Assembly: GCF_002797445.1 (NCBI RefSeq) | Contig: NZ_PGEP01000001.1 | Span: 3,720,501 to 3,784,500, forward strand | Direction: 5' to 3' | Source of the DNA: Acidovorax sp. 69 | Lineage (GTDB): Bacteria; Pseudomonadota; Gammaproteobacteria; Burkholderiales; Burkholderiaceae_C | DNA length: 64,000 nucleotides | Shown here: in pieces, positions 52,820 through 60,919 of the stretch | Layout: each line of letters opens with the position of its first letter | How positions within the stretch are numbered: position 1 is the first letter of the stretch | Notes under the pieces: generated by a model | The model's input: only the letters and a program-made list of their open reading frames with translations | Told to the model about the DNA's origin: nothing | Database searches by the model: none | Made by a program: the position numbers and the translations under genes

Positions 52820-54244
52820 ATGGAATCGAACACCCTGCCCCACCCTCGCGCACAGCACCCTGTGGTGGATGCACTGATTGCCGCACTGGACCCCTCGGCG
52901 GTGCTCTTTGGCGCCGACATGCCGGCCCGCAATCACAACGACTACAGCGGACTGCCCCCCAGCATTCCGCTGGTCGTGGTGCGGCCCGCGGACACAAACG
53001 GTGTGGCCACGGCCATGCGCATCTGCCAGGCCCATGGTGTGGCCGTAGTGCCCCAGGGCGGGCTCACGGGCCTGTGCGGCGGCGCAAGAGCCGCACAAGA
53101 CCAGGTGGCCTTGTCCCTGGAGCGCTTGACTGGCATCGAAGAAGTGGACACCGCCGCTGCCACCATGACGGTGCTGGCAGGGACGCCGCTGGAGACAGTC
53201 CAGCTGGCGGCCACCGCAGCGGGCTTTTTCTGCCCGCTGGACCTGGGGGCACGCGGCTCGTGTGCCATTGGCGGCAACCTGGCCACCAATGCGGGCGGCA
53301 ACCGCGTGATCCGCTACGGCATGGCCCGCGAGATGGTGCTGGGCATTGAAGTGGTGTTGCCCGATGGCACCGTGGTGACCAGCCTCAACAAGATGATCAA
53401 AAACAACGCGGGGTTTGACCTCAAGCACCTGTTCATTGGCAGCGAAGGCACGCTGGGCATCATTACCCGCGTAGTGCTCAAACTGTTTCCACAGCCTGCC
53501 TCGACCATGGTGGCCGTCTGCGCGCTGCGCGACTATGCCGATGTGCTGGCGCTGCTGAACTCCGCCCGCCAGAACCTGGGGCCACTGCTATCGGCCTTTG
53601 AGGTCATGTGGCCTGACTACTGGCAATTTGCCATGCGCCATGCACCCGGCGTGCGCAACCCGTTCGATGGCGATGACACCGCCTACGGCGCCTACGTCCT
53701 GGTAGAAGCACTGGGCACCGACCCGATTCGGGATGCACCGCGCTTTGAGGCCTGGCTGGAGGGTTTGATGGACTCGGGCACGGTCCCCAACGCTGCACTG
53801 GCGCAGTCGCTGGCGGATGGCAAGGCGTTTTGGAGCATCCGCGATGCCAGTGGAGAACTGCACCCCGTCTGGCCGCACCACCTGGCCTTTGATATCGGGC
53901 TGCCGGTGGCCCGCATGGACGAATATGCCAACCGCTGCAGGCAGGCCCTTCAGGCGCAGTTTCCGGGGGCGCACTCGCTGTTCTATGGCCACATCGGCGA
54001 CGGCAACCTGCACATCATCGTGTACCAGCCCGGCACGGACCCGCAGCCCAAGGAACAGGTCAACCACATCGTGTATGGCCTGGTGCGCGAGTACGGTGGC
54101 ACGGTGTCGGCAGAACATGGCATCGGCACCCTCAAGCACGAGTGGCTGGGCCACGCCCGATCGGCCGAAGAAATTGCGCTGATGCGGATCATCAAGAACG
54201 CCTTGGACCCCAAGGCGCTGCTCAACCCCGGCAAGGTTTTGTGA
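52820..54244 (+). CDS. FAD-linked oxidase, GlcD/D-lactate dehydrogenase-like
   Basis: A 474-residue flavoprotein oxidising a 2-hydroxy acid such as glycolate or lactate. FAD-binding region VVPQGGLTGLCGGARAAQDQV and GGNLATNAGGNRVIRYGMAREMVLG, then FAD_oxidase_C with GDGNLHIIVYQPG and SAEHGIGTLKHEWLG, and ALLNPGKVL at the end. It lies in a sugar-acid operon whose hydrolytic route would release lactate or glycolate, matching such an enzyme. ATG 52820. Confidence 0.9.
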   Translation: MESNTLPHPRAQHPVVDALIAALDPSAVLFGADMPARNHNDYSGLPPSIPLVVVRPADTNGVATAMRICQAHGVAVVPQGGLTGLCGGARAAQDQVALSLERLTGIEEVDTAAATMTVLAGTPLETVQLAATAAGFFCPLDLGARGSCAIGGNLATNAGGNRVIRYGMAREMVLGIEVVLPDGTVVTSLNKMIKNNAGFDLKHLFIGSEGTLGIITRVVLKLFPQPASTMVAVCALRDYADVLALLNSARQNLGPLLSAFEVMWPDYWQFAMRHAPGVRNPFDGDDTAYGAYVLVEALGTDPIRDAPRFEAWLEGLMDSGTVPNAALAQSLADGKAFWSIRDASGELHPVWPHHLAFDIGLPVARMDEYANRCRQALQAQFPGAHSLFYGHIGDGNLHIIVYQPGTDPQPKEQVNHIVYGLVREYGGTVSAEHGIGTLKHEWLGHARSAEEIALMRIIKNALDPKALLNPGKVL

Positions 54245-54281
54245 TTCAGCCTTCCACCGTACTTTTTGGCACCACCACACC

Positions 54282-55040
54282 ATGACCACACTTCGACTTG
54301 CGAACAAAACGGCTTTTGTCACCGCTGCGGGCCAGGGCATCGGCCGCGCCACGGCCCTCGCTTTTGCAGCCCAGGGCGCCCACGTGATCGCCACCGACAT
54401 CAATGCCCAGGCGCTCGCCAAGCTCAAGGACGACATTGGCTGCACCGTACATACCTTGGATGTCACCGACCCGCTGGCCATCGCAGAGGCAGCCAAGGCG
54501 GCAGGCCCAGTCCACGTGCTCTTCAACGGCGCCGGATTCGTACACGCGGGCAGCGTGCTCGACTGCACCGAAGACGAATGGGCTTTTGCGTTCGAGCTGA
54601 ACGTGCGCTCGCAATTTCGCACCATCAAGGCCTTCCTGCCCGGCATGCTGGCCCAAGGTGGCGGCTCCATCATCAACGTAGCGTCGGTCGCGGGCAGTAT
54701 CAAAGGAGCGCCCAACCGGTTTGTGTACGGCACCACCAAGGCGGCCATCGTGGGCTTGACCAAATCCGTGGCCGCCGACTTTGTGGCCAAGGGCATTCGC
54801 TGCAACGCCATTTGTCCCGGTACGGTGCTGTCGCCATCGCTGCAAGAACGCATCAACGCACAGGCCCAGGCGACAGGGCAGACCCTGGCCCAGGTGGAAT
54901 CCACTTTTGTAGAGCGCCAGCCCATGGGGCGGCTGGGGCGTGCCGAAGAAATTGCCGCGTTGGCCGTGTACCTGGCCAGCGATGAATCCGCTTTCACCAC
55001 AGGGACCGCCCAGATAATCGACGGCGGTTGGTCTAACTAG
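54282..55040 (+). CDS. SDR dehydrogenase, 2-keto-3-deoxy-sugar-acid type
   Basis: A 252-residue short-chain dehydrogenase with FVTAAGQGIGRATALAF (NAD-binding loop, D of ATDIN for NAD), NGAG-like FNGAGFVHAG, catalytic Ser in NVASVAGSIKG and YGTTK with Tyr/Lys. The SIKGAPNRFVYGTTKAAIVGLTKSVAADFVAKGIRCNAICPGTV block (broken here) resembles human BDH2 and bacterial 2-keto-3-deoxy-L-fuconate 4-dehydrogenase. It is followed 20 bp later by the hydrolase that would use its 2,4-diketo product. ATG 54282. Confidence 0.85.
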   Translation: MTTLRLANKTAFVTAAGQGIGRATALAFAAQGAHVIATDINAQALAKLKDDIGCTVHTLDVTDPLAIAEAAKAAGPVHVLFNGAGFVHAGSVLDCTEDEWAFAFELNVRSQFRTIKAFLPGMLAQGGGSIINVASVAGSIKGAPNRFVYGTTKAAIVGLTKSVAADFVAKGIRCNAICPGTVLSPSLQERINAQAQATGQTLAQVESTFVERQPMGRLGRAEEIAALAVYLASDESAFTTGTAQIIDGGWSN

Positions 55041-55059
55041 TCCACAAGGAACCACTGAC

Positions 55060-55923
55060 ATGCGACTTTTGCGCCACGGCCCCAAGGGCCAGGAAAAACC
55101 CGCCCTGCAACACACCGACGGTACGGTGCGAGACCTCAGCCAGGTCTTGCCCGACATCGGACCCGGCACGCTCTCGCCAGCGGGCATGGCCGCACTGGCG
55201 AGCGTCGACGCGTCCACACTGCCCGTGGTGCCCCAAGGCCGCCTGGCAGTGCCCTGGACCGGTATGCGCAAATTCATCGCCATTGGCCTGAACTACGCAG
55301 ACCATGCAGCCGAAGCGGGTATGCCCATCCCCCAGGAACCCATCATCTTCACCAAAACCGTGGACTGCGCTGTCGGCTGCAACCACCCGGTGGTGCTGCC
55401 GCAGGGCTCGGTCAAGAGCGACTGGGAAGTAGAGCTGGGCGTGGTCATCGGCACCCGGGCACGCTATGTGAGCGAAGCGGACGCACTGAGCCATGTAGCG
55501 GGCTACTGCACGATCAACGACATTTCCGAGCGCGAATACCAGTTGGAGCGCGGCGGCACTTGGGACAAGGGCAAGGGCTGCGACACCTTCGGGCCCATCG
55601 GCCCCTGGCTGGTCAGTGCCGACGAAGTGGGTGATCCGCAAAACCTGTCGATGTGGCTGGACGTGAACGGCGAGCGCCAGCAAACCGGCAGCACCCGCAC
55701 CATGATCTTCACGGTGGCGCAACTGGTCAGCTACCTGAGCCGCTTCATGACGCTGGAACCGGGCGACCTGATCACCACCGGCACGCCACCCGGCGTGGGC
55801 ATGGGCAAAAAGCCCGCGCCGCAGTTTTTGAAGCCCGGGGATGTCATCACGCTGGGCATCGAGAAGTTGGGCGACCAAAAACAAACGGTGTTTGCCTGGG
55901 ACCCCAGCCTGATCGACGGCTGA
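55060..55923 (+). CDS. FAH-family 2,4-diketo-3-deoxy-acid hydrolase
   Basis: A 287-residue FAH-fold metal enzyme: IGLNYADHAAEAG, EPIIFTKTVDCAVG, DWEVELGVVIG with the metal-binding Glu pair, ISEREYQLERGGTWDKGKG, and GDLITTGTPPGVGMG. This is the small FAH subgroup that cleaves 2,4-diketo-3-deoxy acids to pyruvate and lactate (from 6-deoxyhexonates) or glycolate (from pentonates). Directly after its presumed partner dehydrogenase. ATG 55060 follows AAGGAA. It is unrelated in length and detail to the XylX-like FAH protein upstream. Confidence 0.85.
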   Translation: MRLLRHGPKGQEKPALQHTDGTVRDLSQVLPDIGPGTLSPAGMAALASVDASTLPVVPQGRLAVPWTGMRKFIAIGLNYADHAAEAGMPIPQEPIIFTKTVDCAVGCNHPVVLPQGSVKSDWEVELGVVIGTRARYVSEADALSHVAGYCTINDISEREYQLERGGTWDKGKGCDTFGPIGPWLVSADEVGDPQNLSMWLDVNGERQQTGSTRTMIFTVAQLVSYLSRFMTLEPGDLITTGTPPGVGMGKKPAPQFLKPGDVITLGIEKLGDQKQTVFAWDPSLIDG

Positions 55924-56050
55924 AGCGGCAGAGAACCTCAGCAGTGCAGGCAGGCGGCTCGTTTTGTGCCGTCCCGCACTTGCATCGCTGCATTAGCCCC
56001 CGCCACCGGGGGCTCGATGCGGCACCGGGTTTCGACGTGGTGCGCGGCCC

Positions 56051-56692
56051 TCAGCTTGCTACCGTGAACCGCTGCTGCACGTGGCGCGGGTTCTCCAGCT
56101 CGTCCACGATGGCCACGGCCATGTCGGCCACGCTGATACCACCAGGGGCTTCGCCGTTCATCAGCGGGGCGTCGGTGCCCAGGCGGTACTGGCCGGTGCG
56201 CTCGCCGGGGGCCAGCAGGATGGGGGGCGACAGAAAGGTCCAGTCCAGCGTGGTCTCGGCGCGGATCAGGTTGAGCGCTTCGCGCGCGGCCAGGGCGCCT
56301 GCCTTGTATTCGGCGGGGAAGTGGGGGGTGTCCACCAATTGCACACCGGGTGCCACAAACAGGCTACCCGCACCACCGACCACCAGCAGGCGCTTGACGG
56401 CAGCTTGCTTGACCCCTGCATAGATCGCGCGGGTACCGATGAGAAACTGGTCATGGATGTCGGGCACGGTCCAGCCGGGGTTGTAGGCGCTCACCACCGC
56501 ATCGTGGCCCACCACAGCCTTGGCAACCTGGGCGGCATCCTGGGCATCGGCGGCCACCACGGTAAGGCCTTTTCGAGCTGTCAGCTTGGCGGGATTGCGG
56601 GCCAGAACGGTGACGCTGTGATTGCGGCGCAGCAGTTCTTCCAGCACGGCCGAGCCGACAAAACCGGTGGCGCCAATCAGGGCGATATTCAT
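56051..56692 (-). CDS. NmrA-like NAD(P)-binding reductase
   Basis: A 213-residue SDR-type protein with GATGFVGSAVLEELLRRNHSVTVLARNPAKL at the N-terminus (GxxGxxG), VVGGAGSLFVAPGVQLVDTP, and ISVADMAVAIVDELENP at the C-terminus. It lacks the YxxxK pair, as in atypical SDRs (flavin-reductase/NmrA type). Divergent from a LysR gene that probably controls it. ATG 56692 begins MNIALIGATG; ribosome-binding site AGAAGGAAAAG. Confidence 0.85.
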   Translation of the reverse strand: MNIALIGATGFVGSAVLEELLRRNHSVTVLARNPAKLTARKGLTVVAADAQDAAQVAKAVVGHDAVVSAYNPGWTVPDIHDQFLIGTRAIYAGVKQAAVKRLLVVGGAGSLFVAPGVQLVDTPHFPAEYKAGALAAREALNLIRAETTLDWTFLSPPILLAPGERTGQYRLGTDAPLMNGEAPGGISVADMAVAIVDELENPRHVQQRFTVAS

Positions 56693-56827
56693 ATCTTTTC
56701 CTTCTCGTTGAATGACCATGTGGTCGATGCAGTGAGAATAGAGGCTTGTCAAAATGGGCGGTAGAGGGCTAAAAATGCCTTCTATTTGAAGCTCAGCTTC
56801 ACAATCAAGCCAAACCCAGGGTTGCGA

Positions 56828-57730
56828 ATGGAAGACCTCAAACGCATGGCGGTGTTTGCCGCCGTGGTGCAACACGGCTCGATGAGCGGCGCTGCACGGG
56901 CCCTGGGCATGAGCACCTCGGCCGTGAGCCAGCAGGTGCGCAAGCTCGAAAGTGATGGCGGCGTCACGCTGCTGCACCGGTCTACCCGCAAGCTGGCGCT
57001 GACCGAGGCCGGCCAGCGCTACCACGCGCGCTGCGCGGCCATGTGGGCGGCGGCCGAACAGGCGCGTGCCGAGCTGGCCGCATCGCGCGACGCGCCCAGC
57101 GGCGAGCTTCGGCTGTCGGCCACCGTGGGCTTTGCACGCCACATTGCGCCTGCGCTGGGCGCACTGCTGGCCGCCCACCCGGCACTGCGCCTGCGGTTGC
57201 TGGTGGATGACACGCCCATCGACCTCATCAATGCCCGCATCGACCTGGCCGTGCGCTTTGGGCGCCTGCAGGACTCAACCTGGGCGGCACGGCGGCTGTG
57301 TGGCATGCAGTGGGTTCTGGCGGCATCGCCTGGCTGGGTGGCAGCGCACGGCACTCCACGCGACCCGGACGCTCTGCTCACCCACAGCTGGCTGGGCTTT
57401 GCCAGGGAAGGCGGTGGCCTGCTGATCGACCTGCACAGCCCGTCGGGGGAGCCCCGGGCCCTGCGCGTGGAGCCCCGCATCGCCAGCAACAACCAGTTGT
57501 CGATCCAGCAGATGTGCGAGGCCGGGCTGGGCCTGGCGTTGGTGGGCAGCATGGATGCGCATGAGGCCCTGCAGGCCGGGCGGCTGGTGCGCCTTCTGCC
57601 CGAGTGGTCGTTCGGCACGCTCGACATCTGGGCCGTCACGCCGCAGCGCGATGCCCAGCCCGCCAAGGTGAGGCAGGCCATCGCTGCGCTGCACAGCTAT
57701 CTGCGGCAGGTGCCGGGTATTTCTGATTGA
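56828..57730 (+). CDS. LysR-family regulator (DhcR/CrgA-like)
   Basis: A 300-residue regulator of the group beginning MEDLKRMAVFAAVVQHGSMSGAARALGMSTSAVSQQVRKLE (shown in pieces), with HTH at about residues 18-40, then ATVGFARHIAPALGALLAAHP and the effector domain ending HSYLRQVPG. ATG 56828. Divergent from the NmrA-like reductase, with a 135-bp shared spacer, so that gene is the likely target. The effector is unknown. Confidence 0.88.
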   Translation: MEDLKRMAVFAAVVQHGSMSGAARALGMSTSAVSQQVRKLESDGGVTLLHRSTRKLALTEAGQRYHARCAAMWAAAEQARAELAASRDAPSGELRLSATVGFARHIAPALGALLAAHPALRLRLLVDDTPIDLINARIDLAVRFGRLQDSTWAARRLCGMQWVLAASPGWVAAHGTPRDPDALLTHSWLGFAREGGGLLIDLHSPSGEPRALRVEPRIASNNQLSIQQMCEAGLGLALVGSMDAHEALQAGRLVRLLPEWSFGTLDIWAVTPQRDAQPAKVRQAIAALHSYLRQVPGISD

Positions 57731-58362
57731 CCCGGCCTGCTCGCGTGCCTGCGATCCATCGACTTTTTTATCTGTACGGCCATGAATTCCATCGTTGTGC
57801 TGGCACAGAACGATCCCTGAAGTCGCGGCTCCCGTTGCACCACGCCCGCTCGGCGGTATCGCGCAGGGCGGCCTGCCGCGTCCCGCCTCAAGGCGCTCGC
57901 CATGTCAGAAAGCAGCGCCGCCCGAACACTCGCACAGTGGATCGCAGTGGGCCTGGCCAAGCCATTCCCAGCCAGCATCGGCCACTGCCGTGTTTTACGC
58001 CTTGCAGTCCTTGCCGATCCGCAGCGCGTACTTTTCTCGCGATCAGCACGGGGGCTCCTTGAGCGATTGCGGCACGATATTTTGTTATTTTTGATAAATG
58101 TGATAAATTCATCAAACACGACGCATTATTGGCCGGGCGCCTTTGGCTGACAAGAACGCTGTGCGGTGGTCTCTCCACAGGGATGCAAGCGCAGGCAAAG
58201 TGCCCCGAAAAGCAACGATGTGCTCCCTGGAAGGCTATGCAAACCCTAGTGGAGCGCGGCACTTCGCAGTGATCATCGGCAAGCGGCGTAAATATTTACG
58301 AACAGCCCCAGCGTTCTACTCCTAGAATTTGTAAACGCGCGTATCAGCGCGAAGGACTCATC
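57731..58362. other. 632-bp region without a supported gene
   Basis: Several short open frames exist on both strands (longest about 140 codons), but their products are Arg/Pro/Ser-rich and match nothing. The first 350 bp are GC-rich; 58070-58125 is abruptly AT-rich with TTTGAT and ATCAAA as an imperfect inverted pair around TGTGATAAA. A 14-bp palindrome follows at 58287. Possibly decayed coding sequence plus the cheV promoter region. Confidence 0.45.
58287..58300. promoter_or_regulatory. 14-bp palindrome upstream of cheV
   Basis: CGTAAATATTTACG is a perfect 14-bp palindrome, 63 bp before the cheV start. It shares CGTAAAT...TTACG with the dyad at 7932-7946 but with different spacing. Possible operator; no sigma-28 promoter consensus was found nearby. 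Confidence 0.4.
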
Positions 58363-59322
58363 ATGAAAGCAGTGCAGCAGGACATCGACGAACGGACCAA
58401 CCTCACCAGCACCAACAAGTTCGAACTGCTGTTGTTTCGCTTGGGCACGGACAGTGCGCTGGGAAAATCCGAGCTGTTCGGCATCAACGTGTTCAAGATC
58501 CGAGAAATCGTGGCCATGCCCAGCATCACACCGATCGCAGGCACTACGGCACATTCACTCGGGGTGGTCAACCTGCGCGGACAGGTCATTCCCGTGCTGG
58601 ACTTGCCCTCCATCGTAGGCTGCAAGCCACAAACAGGTCTGAACATCATGCTGGTGACCGAGTACGCACGCACCACCCAGGCGTTTGCTGTCGAATCGGT
58701 GGAAGACATCGTCCGGCTGGACTGGAAACAGGTGCTTTCCGCTGAAACCAGCGGCGCAGCCGGGAAACTGGTCACCAGCATTGCCCGGCTGGACGGCAAT
58801 ACCGACGAATCCCGCCTGGCCCAGGTGCTGGATGTGGAAGCCATCCTCCAGATGGTGTCCCCCTCTGACGGCCACGAAGTCACGGAGGAGAAGGTCGGAG
58901 CCAAGCTCAAGCTCAAACCCGGTTGCATCATCCTGGCCGCAGATGATTCGTTTGTGGCGCGCTCGCTCATCGAGCAGGAACTCAAGGTACTGGCGGCCCC
59001 CTATGAAATGGTCAAGTCCGGCAAAGAGGCATGGGACCGCCTGAACGCCATTGCCAAGAGCGCTGAAGCCGAAGGCAAGACCGTTCTCGACCGCGTGGCC
59101 ATGGTGTTGACCGATCTGGAAATGCCCGAAATGGACGGATTCACCTTGACCCGCAACATCAAACAGGACGCGCGCTTTCATGGCCTGCCGGTGGTCATCC
59201 ACTCATCGCTGTCGGGCTCGGCCAACGAAGACCATGTGCGCAGCGTGGGCGCCGACGGCTATGTGGCCAAGTTTGTGGCCGAAGACTTGGCAGAAACAAT
59301 TCGTCGCGTATTGCCCAAGTGA
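58363..59322 (+). CDS. cheV: Chemotaxis coupling protein CheV
   Basis: A 319-residue protein with CheW-like domain at about residues 18-165 (LFGINVFKIREIVAMPSITPIAG, GVVNLRGQVIPVLDLP) and receiver domain at about 188-319, with phospho-acceptor Asp251 in VLTDLEMPEMDGF. It couples chemoreceptors to CheA and can be phosphorylated, tuning adaptation. ATG 58363. Isolated from other che genes, which is usual for cheV. Confidence 0.95.
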   Translation: MKAVQQDIDERTNLTSTNKFELLLFRLGTDSALGKSELFGINVFKIREIVAMPSITPIAGTTAHSLGVVNLRGQVIPVLDLPSIVGCKPQTGLNIMLVTEYARTTQAFAVESVEDIVRLDWKQVLSAETSGAAGKLVTSIARLDGNTDESRLAQVLDVEAILQMVSPSDGHEVTEEKVGAKLKLKPGCIILAADDSFVARSLIEQELKVLAAPYEMVKSGKEAWDRLNAIAKSAEAEGKTVLDRVAMVLTDLEMPEMDGFTLTRNIKQDARFHGLPVVIHSSLSGSANEDHVRSVGADGYVAKFVAEDLAETIRRVLPK

Positions 59323-59626
59323 CCTCGGCGCGGGTGCCTGACGGGCGCAACATTTGATGATTTTGGCGTCTTGTGCTTGAGTATCAAGCACTGGGTGCTA
59401 TCAATTTTGGTGCCGCAGCGGGGCTTCAAGGAGCCCCGCCACCCAACGGCAGAAGCCATGTTCGGCTGGGGCGGCACGATGGAGTCAACCAAACGGTGGC
59501 GCCAAACGCTAAAGTGTTTGGCACGGCAAATGCCAACCCGCGAAATTTGTAACACCCCACCGGGGTGCTTTTCGTGGGCTTTACGGGCAGGGCAGAACGC
59601 ACCCACCCGGCCGGAGTCTGAACACC
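59323..59626. repeat. Spacer with degenerate repeat copy and three hairpins
   Basis: No gene. A decayed copy of the intergenic repeat lies at about 59375-59412 (CTTGAGTATCAAGCACTGGGTGCTATCAATTTTG). Hairpins: GCGGGGCT (59418-59425) with AGCCCCGC (59432-59439); CCAAAC (59502-59507) with GTTTGG (59516-59521); CACCCC (59553-59558) with GGGGTG (59562-59567) followed by CTTTT. The first and last are terminator-like for cheV. Confidence 0.55.
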
Positions 59627-60175
59627 ATGACATACACATTCGCCCGCATCATTGCTGCTTCGGTCCTGGGGGTCCTCGTGACGGGCTGCGCCACCGTACC
59701 AGGCGACCCGTACTACGAACCACAGCGCTACCCGGTGTATGAGCAACCTGGTTACATCTACAACGCTCCGCCGCCGGTGTACCAAGCGCCGCCCGTGTAC
59801 CGCGCGCCAGGGGTGATCTATTCCGCCCCGCCTCCGCCGGCGGTTTACTACGGTGGGCGCGACCGGCGTGATGACCGCTGGGACAACAACCGTGACCGCA
59901 ACGATTGGCGTGAACGCGAGCGGGACCGGGACCGAGCCGACAAGGACCGCGCAGCGCGCGAGCGAGATCAAAGAGACCAGCAGGCCCGCGAGGCCGACCG
60001 CCGTGCCCGCGAGCGTGACCAGGCCCGCCGCGACCAAGCCGAGCGTGATCGCCGCGCCGCCGAAGACCGGCGCAACCGCGACCACAACTCCGGGCGCCTC
60101 GCTCCCGACAGCTACACGCCCCACCCCCAAGACTGGCGCTCGCGCCAGCAATCGAACAGCCAGGAAAAGCCCTGA
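59627..60175 (+). CDS. Lipoprotein with PxxY and Arg/Asp-rich low-complexity tail
   Basis: A 182-residue lipoprotein: signal peptide ends VLVTGC with lipid Cys21. Residues about 25-75 are Pro/Tyr-rich repeats (PVYEQPGYIYNAPPPVYQAPPVY), and 78-160 are dominated by Arg, Asp and Glu (WRERERDRDRADKDRAARER). This resembles Comamonadaceae lipoproteins of unknown function. The charged segment may be a long helix or intrinsically disordered. ATG 59627. Followed 54 bp later by an exported DUF4124 protein. Confidence 0.72.
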   Translation: MTYTFARIIAASVLGVLVTGCATVPGDPYYEPQRYPVYEQPGYIYNAPPPVYQAPPVYRAPGVIYSAPPPPAVYYGGRDRRDDRWDNNRDRNDWRERERDRDRADKDRAARERDQRDQQAREADRRARERDQARRDQAERDRRAAEDRRNRDHNSGRLAPDSYTPHPQDWRSRQQSNSQEKP

Positions 60176-60229
60176 ACCGCACAACGACATAGTGGCCCGC
60201 CCTTTCGCTGAACCCAAACGGCACCGACC

Positions 60230-60880
60230 ATGATGACCCGAGCCCACCATCTCCTCGCAGCCCTGTGTATGGCCTCGATCAGCGCGGGGGCTCAGGCACA
60301 AGTGGTGCGCTGCACCGACGTCAGCACCGGCAAAGTGACCTACACGGACGGCAAATGCACAGGGGGCGCTGCGGCAAAAGAGGTGGAGCCCCGCAAAACG
60401 CCTGAAGCGATCCAGCAGGAACGCGAGCAGGCGGCAGAGGCGCTGGCGCGCAAGCAGCAGCGCCTGCAGGCCGAAAACACGGCTGCAGAGACTGAGGCCC
60501 AGCGCAATGCACAACGTGACCGCCTGCGGCCGACCAAGTCACAAGACTACGCCCGCTCACCTGAATGCGCGCGTTCGCGCCGCAACCTGGATGTCGTGCT
60601 GAGTGGTTCCAGCGGAGCCACTTACGAGCAAAATTTGCGTGCAGAAGCTGCCCAACGGCAGGTCGACCTGGATTGCCTGGGGCCAGATGGGTATACCGAG
60701 GTGGAAAAGGCCCGTGCGGCCAGACCCAGCGCCCCTGCACCGGTGGTGGTGGCGCCTCCGTACTATCCGGTGCGTCCCCACCCTGTACCGGCCCCCACAC
60801 CAACACCGGCACCCAAAAAATTCACGCAGTGCAACGTATTCCGCTGCTACGACAGCCAGGGAAACAGTACCCCTCGCTGA
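60230..60880 (+). CDS. DUF4124-type exported protein
   Basis: A 216-residue protein with signal peptide (LLAALCMASISAGAQAQ) and a DUF4124-like start: VVRCTDVSTGKVTYTDGKC. A coiled-coil stretch (about residues 58-95, EQAAEALARKQQRLQAE) follows, then a Cys-containing region SPECARSRRNLDVVLSG, and a Pro-rich C-terminus ending CNVFRCYDSQGN. Six Cys in all suggest disulfides in the periplasm. ATG 60230 or 60233. Function unknown. Confidence 0.75.
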   Translation: MMTRAHHLLAALCMASISAGAQAQVVRCTDVSTGKVTYTDGKCTGGAAAKEVEPRKTPEAIQQEREQAAEALARKQQRLQAENTAAETEAQRNAQRDRLRPTKSQDYARSPECARSRRNLDVVLSGSSGATYEQNLRAEAAQRQVDLDCLGPDGYTEVEKARAARPSAPAPVVVAPPYYPVRPHPVPAPTPTPAPKKFTQCNVFRCYDSQGNSTPR

Positions 60881-60919
60881 GAAAATGGCACCGGTTTTTG
60901 AAGCGCTGACCTTCGAGCC

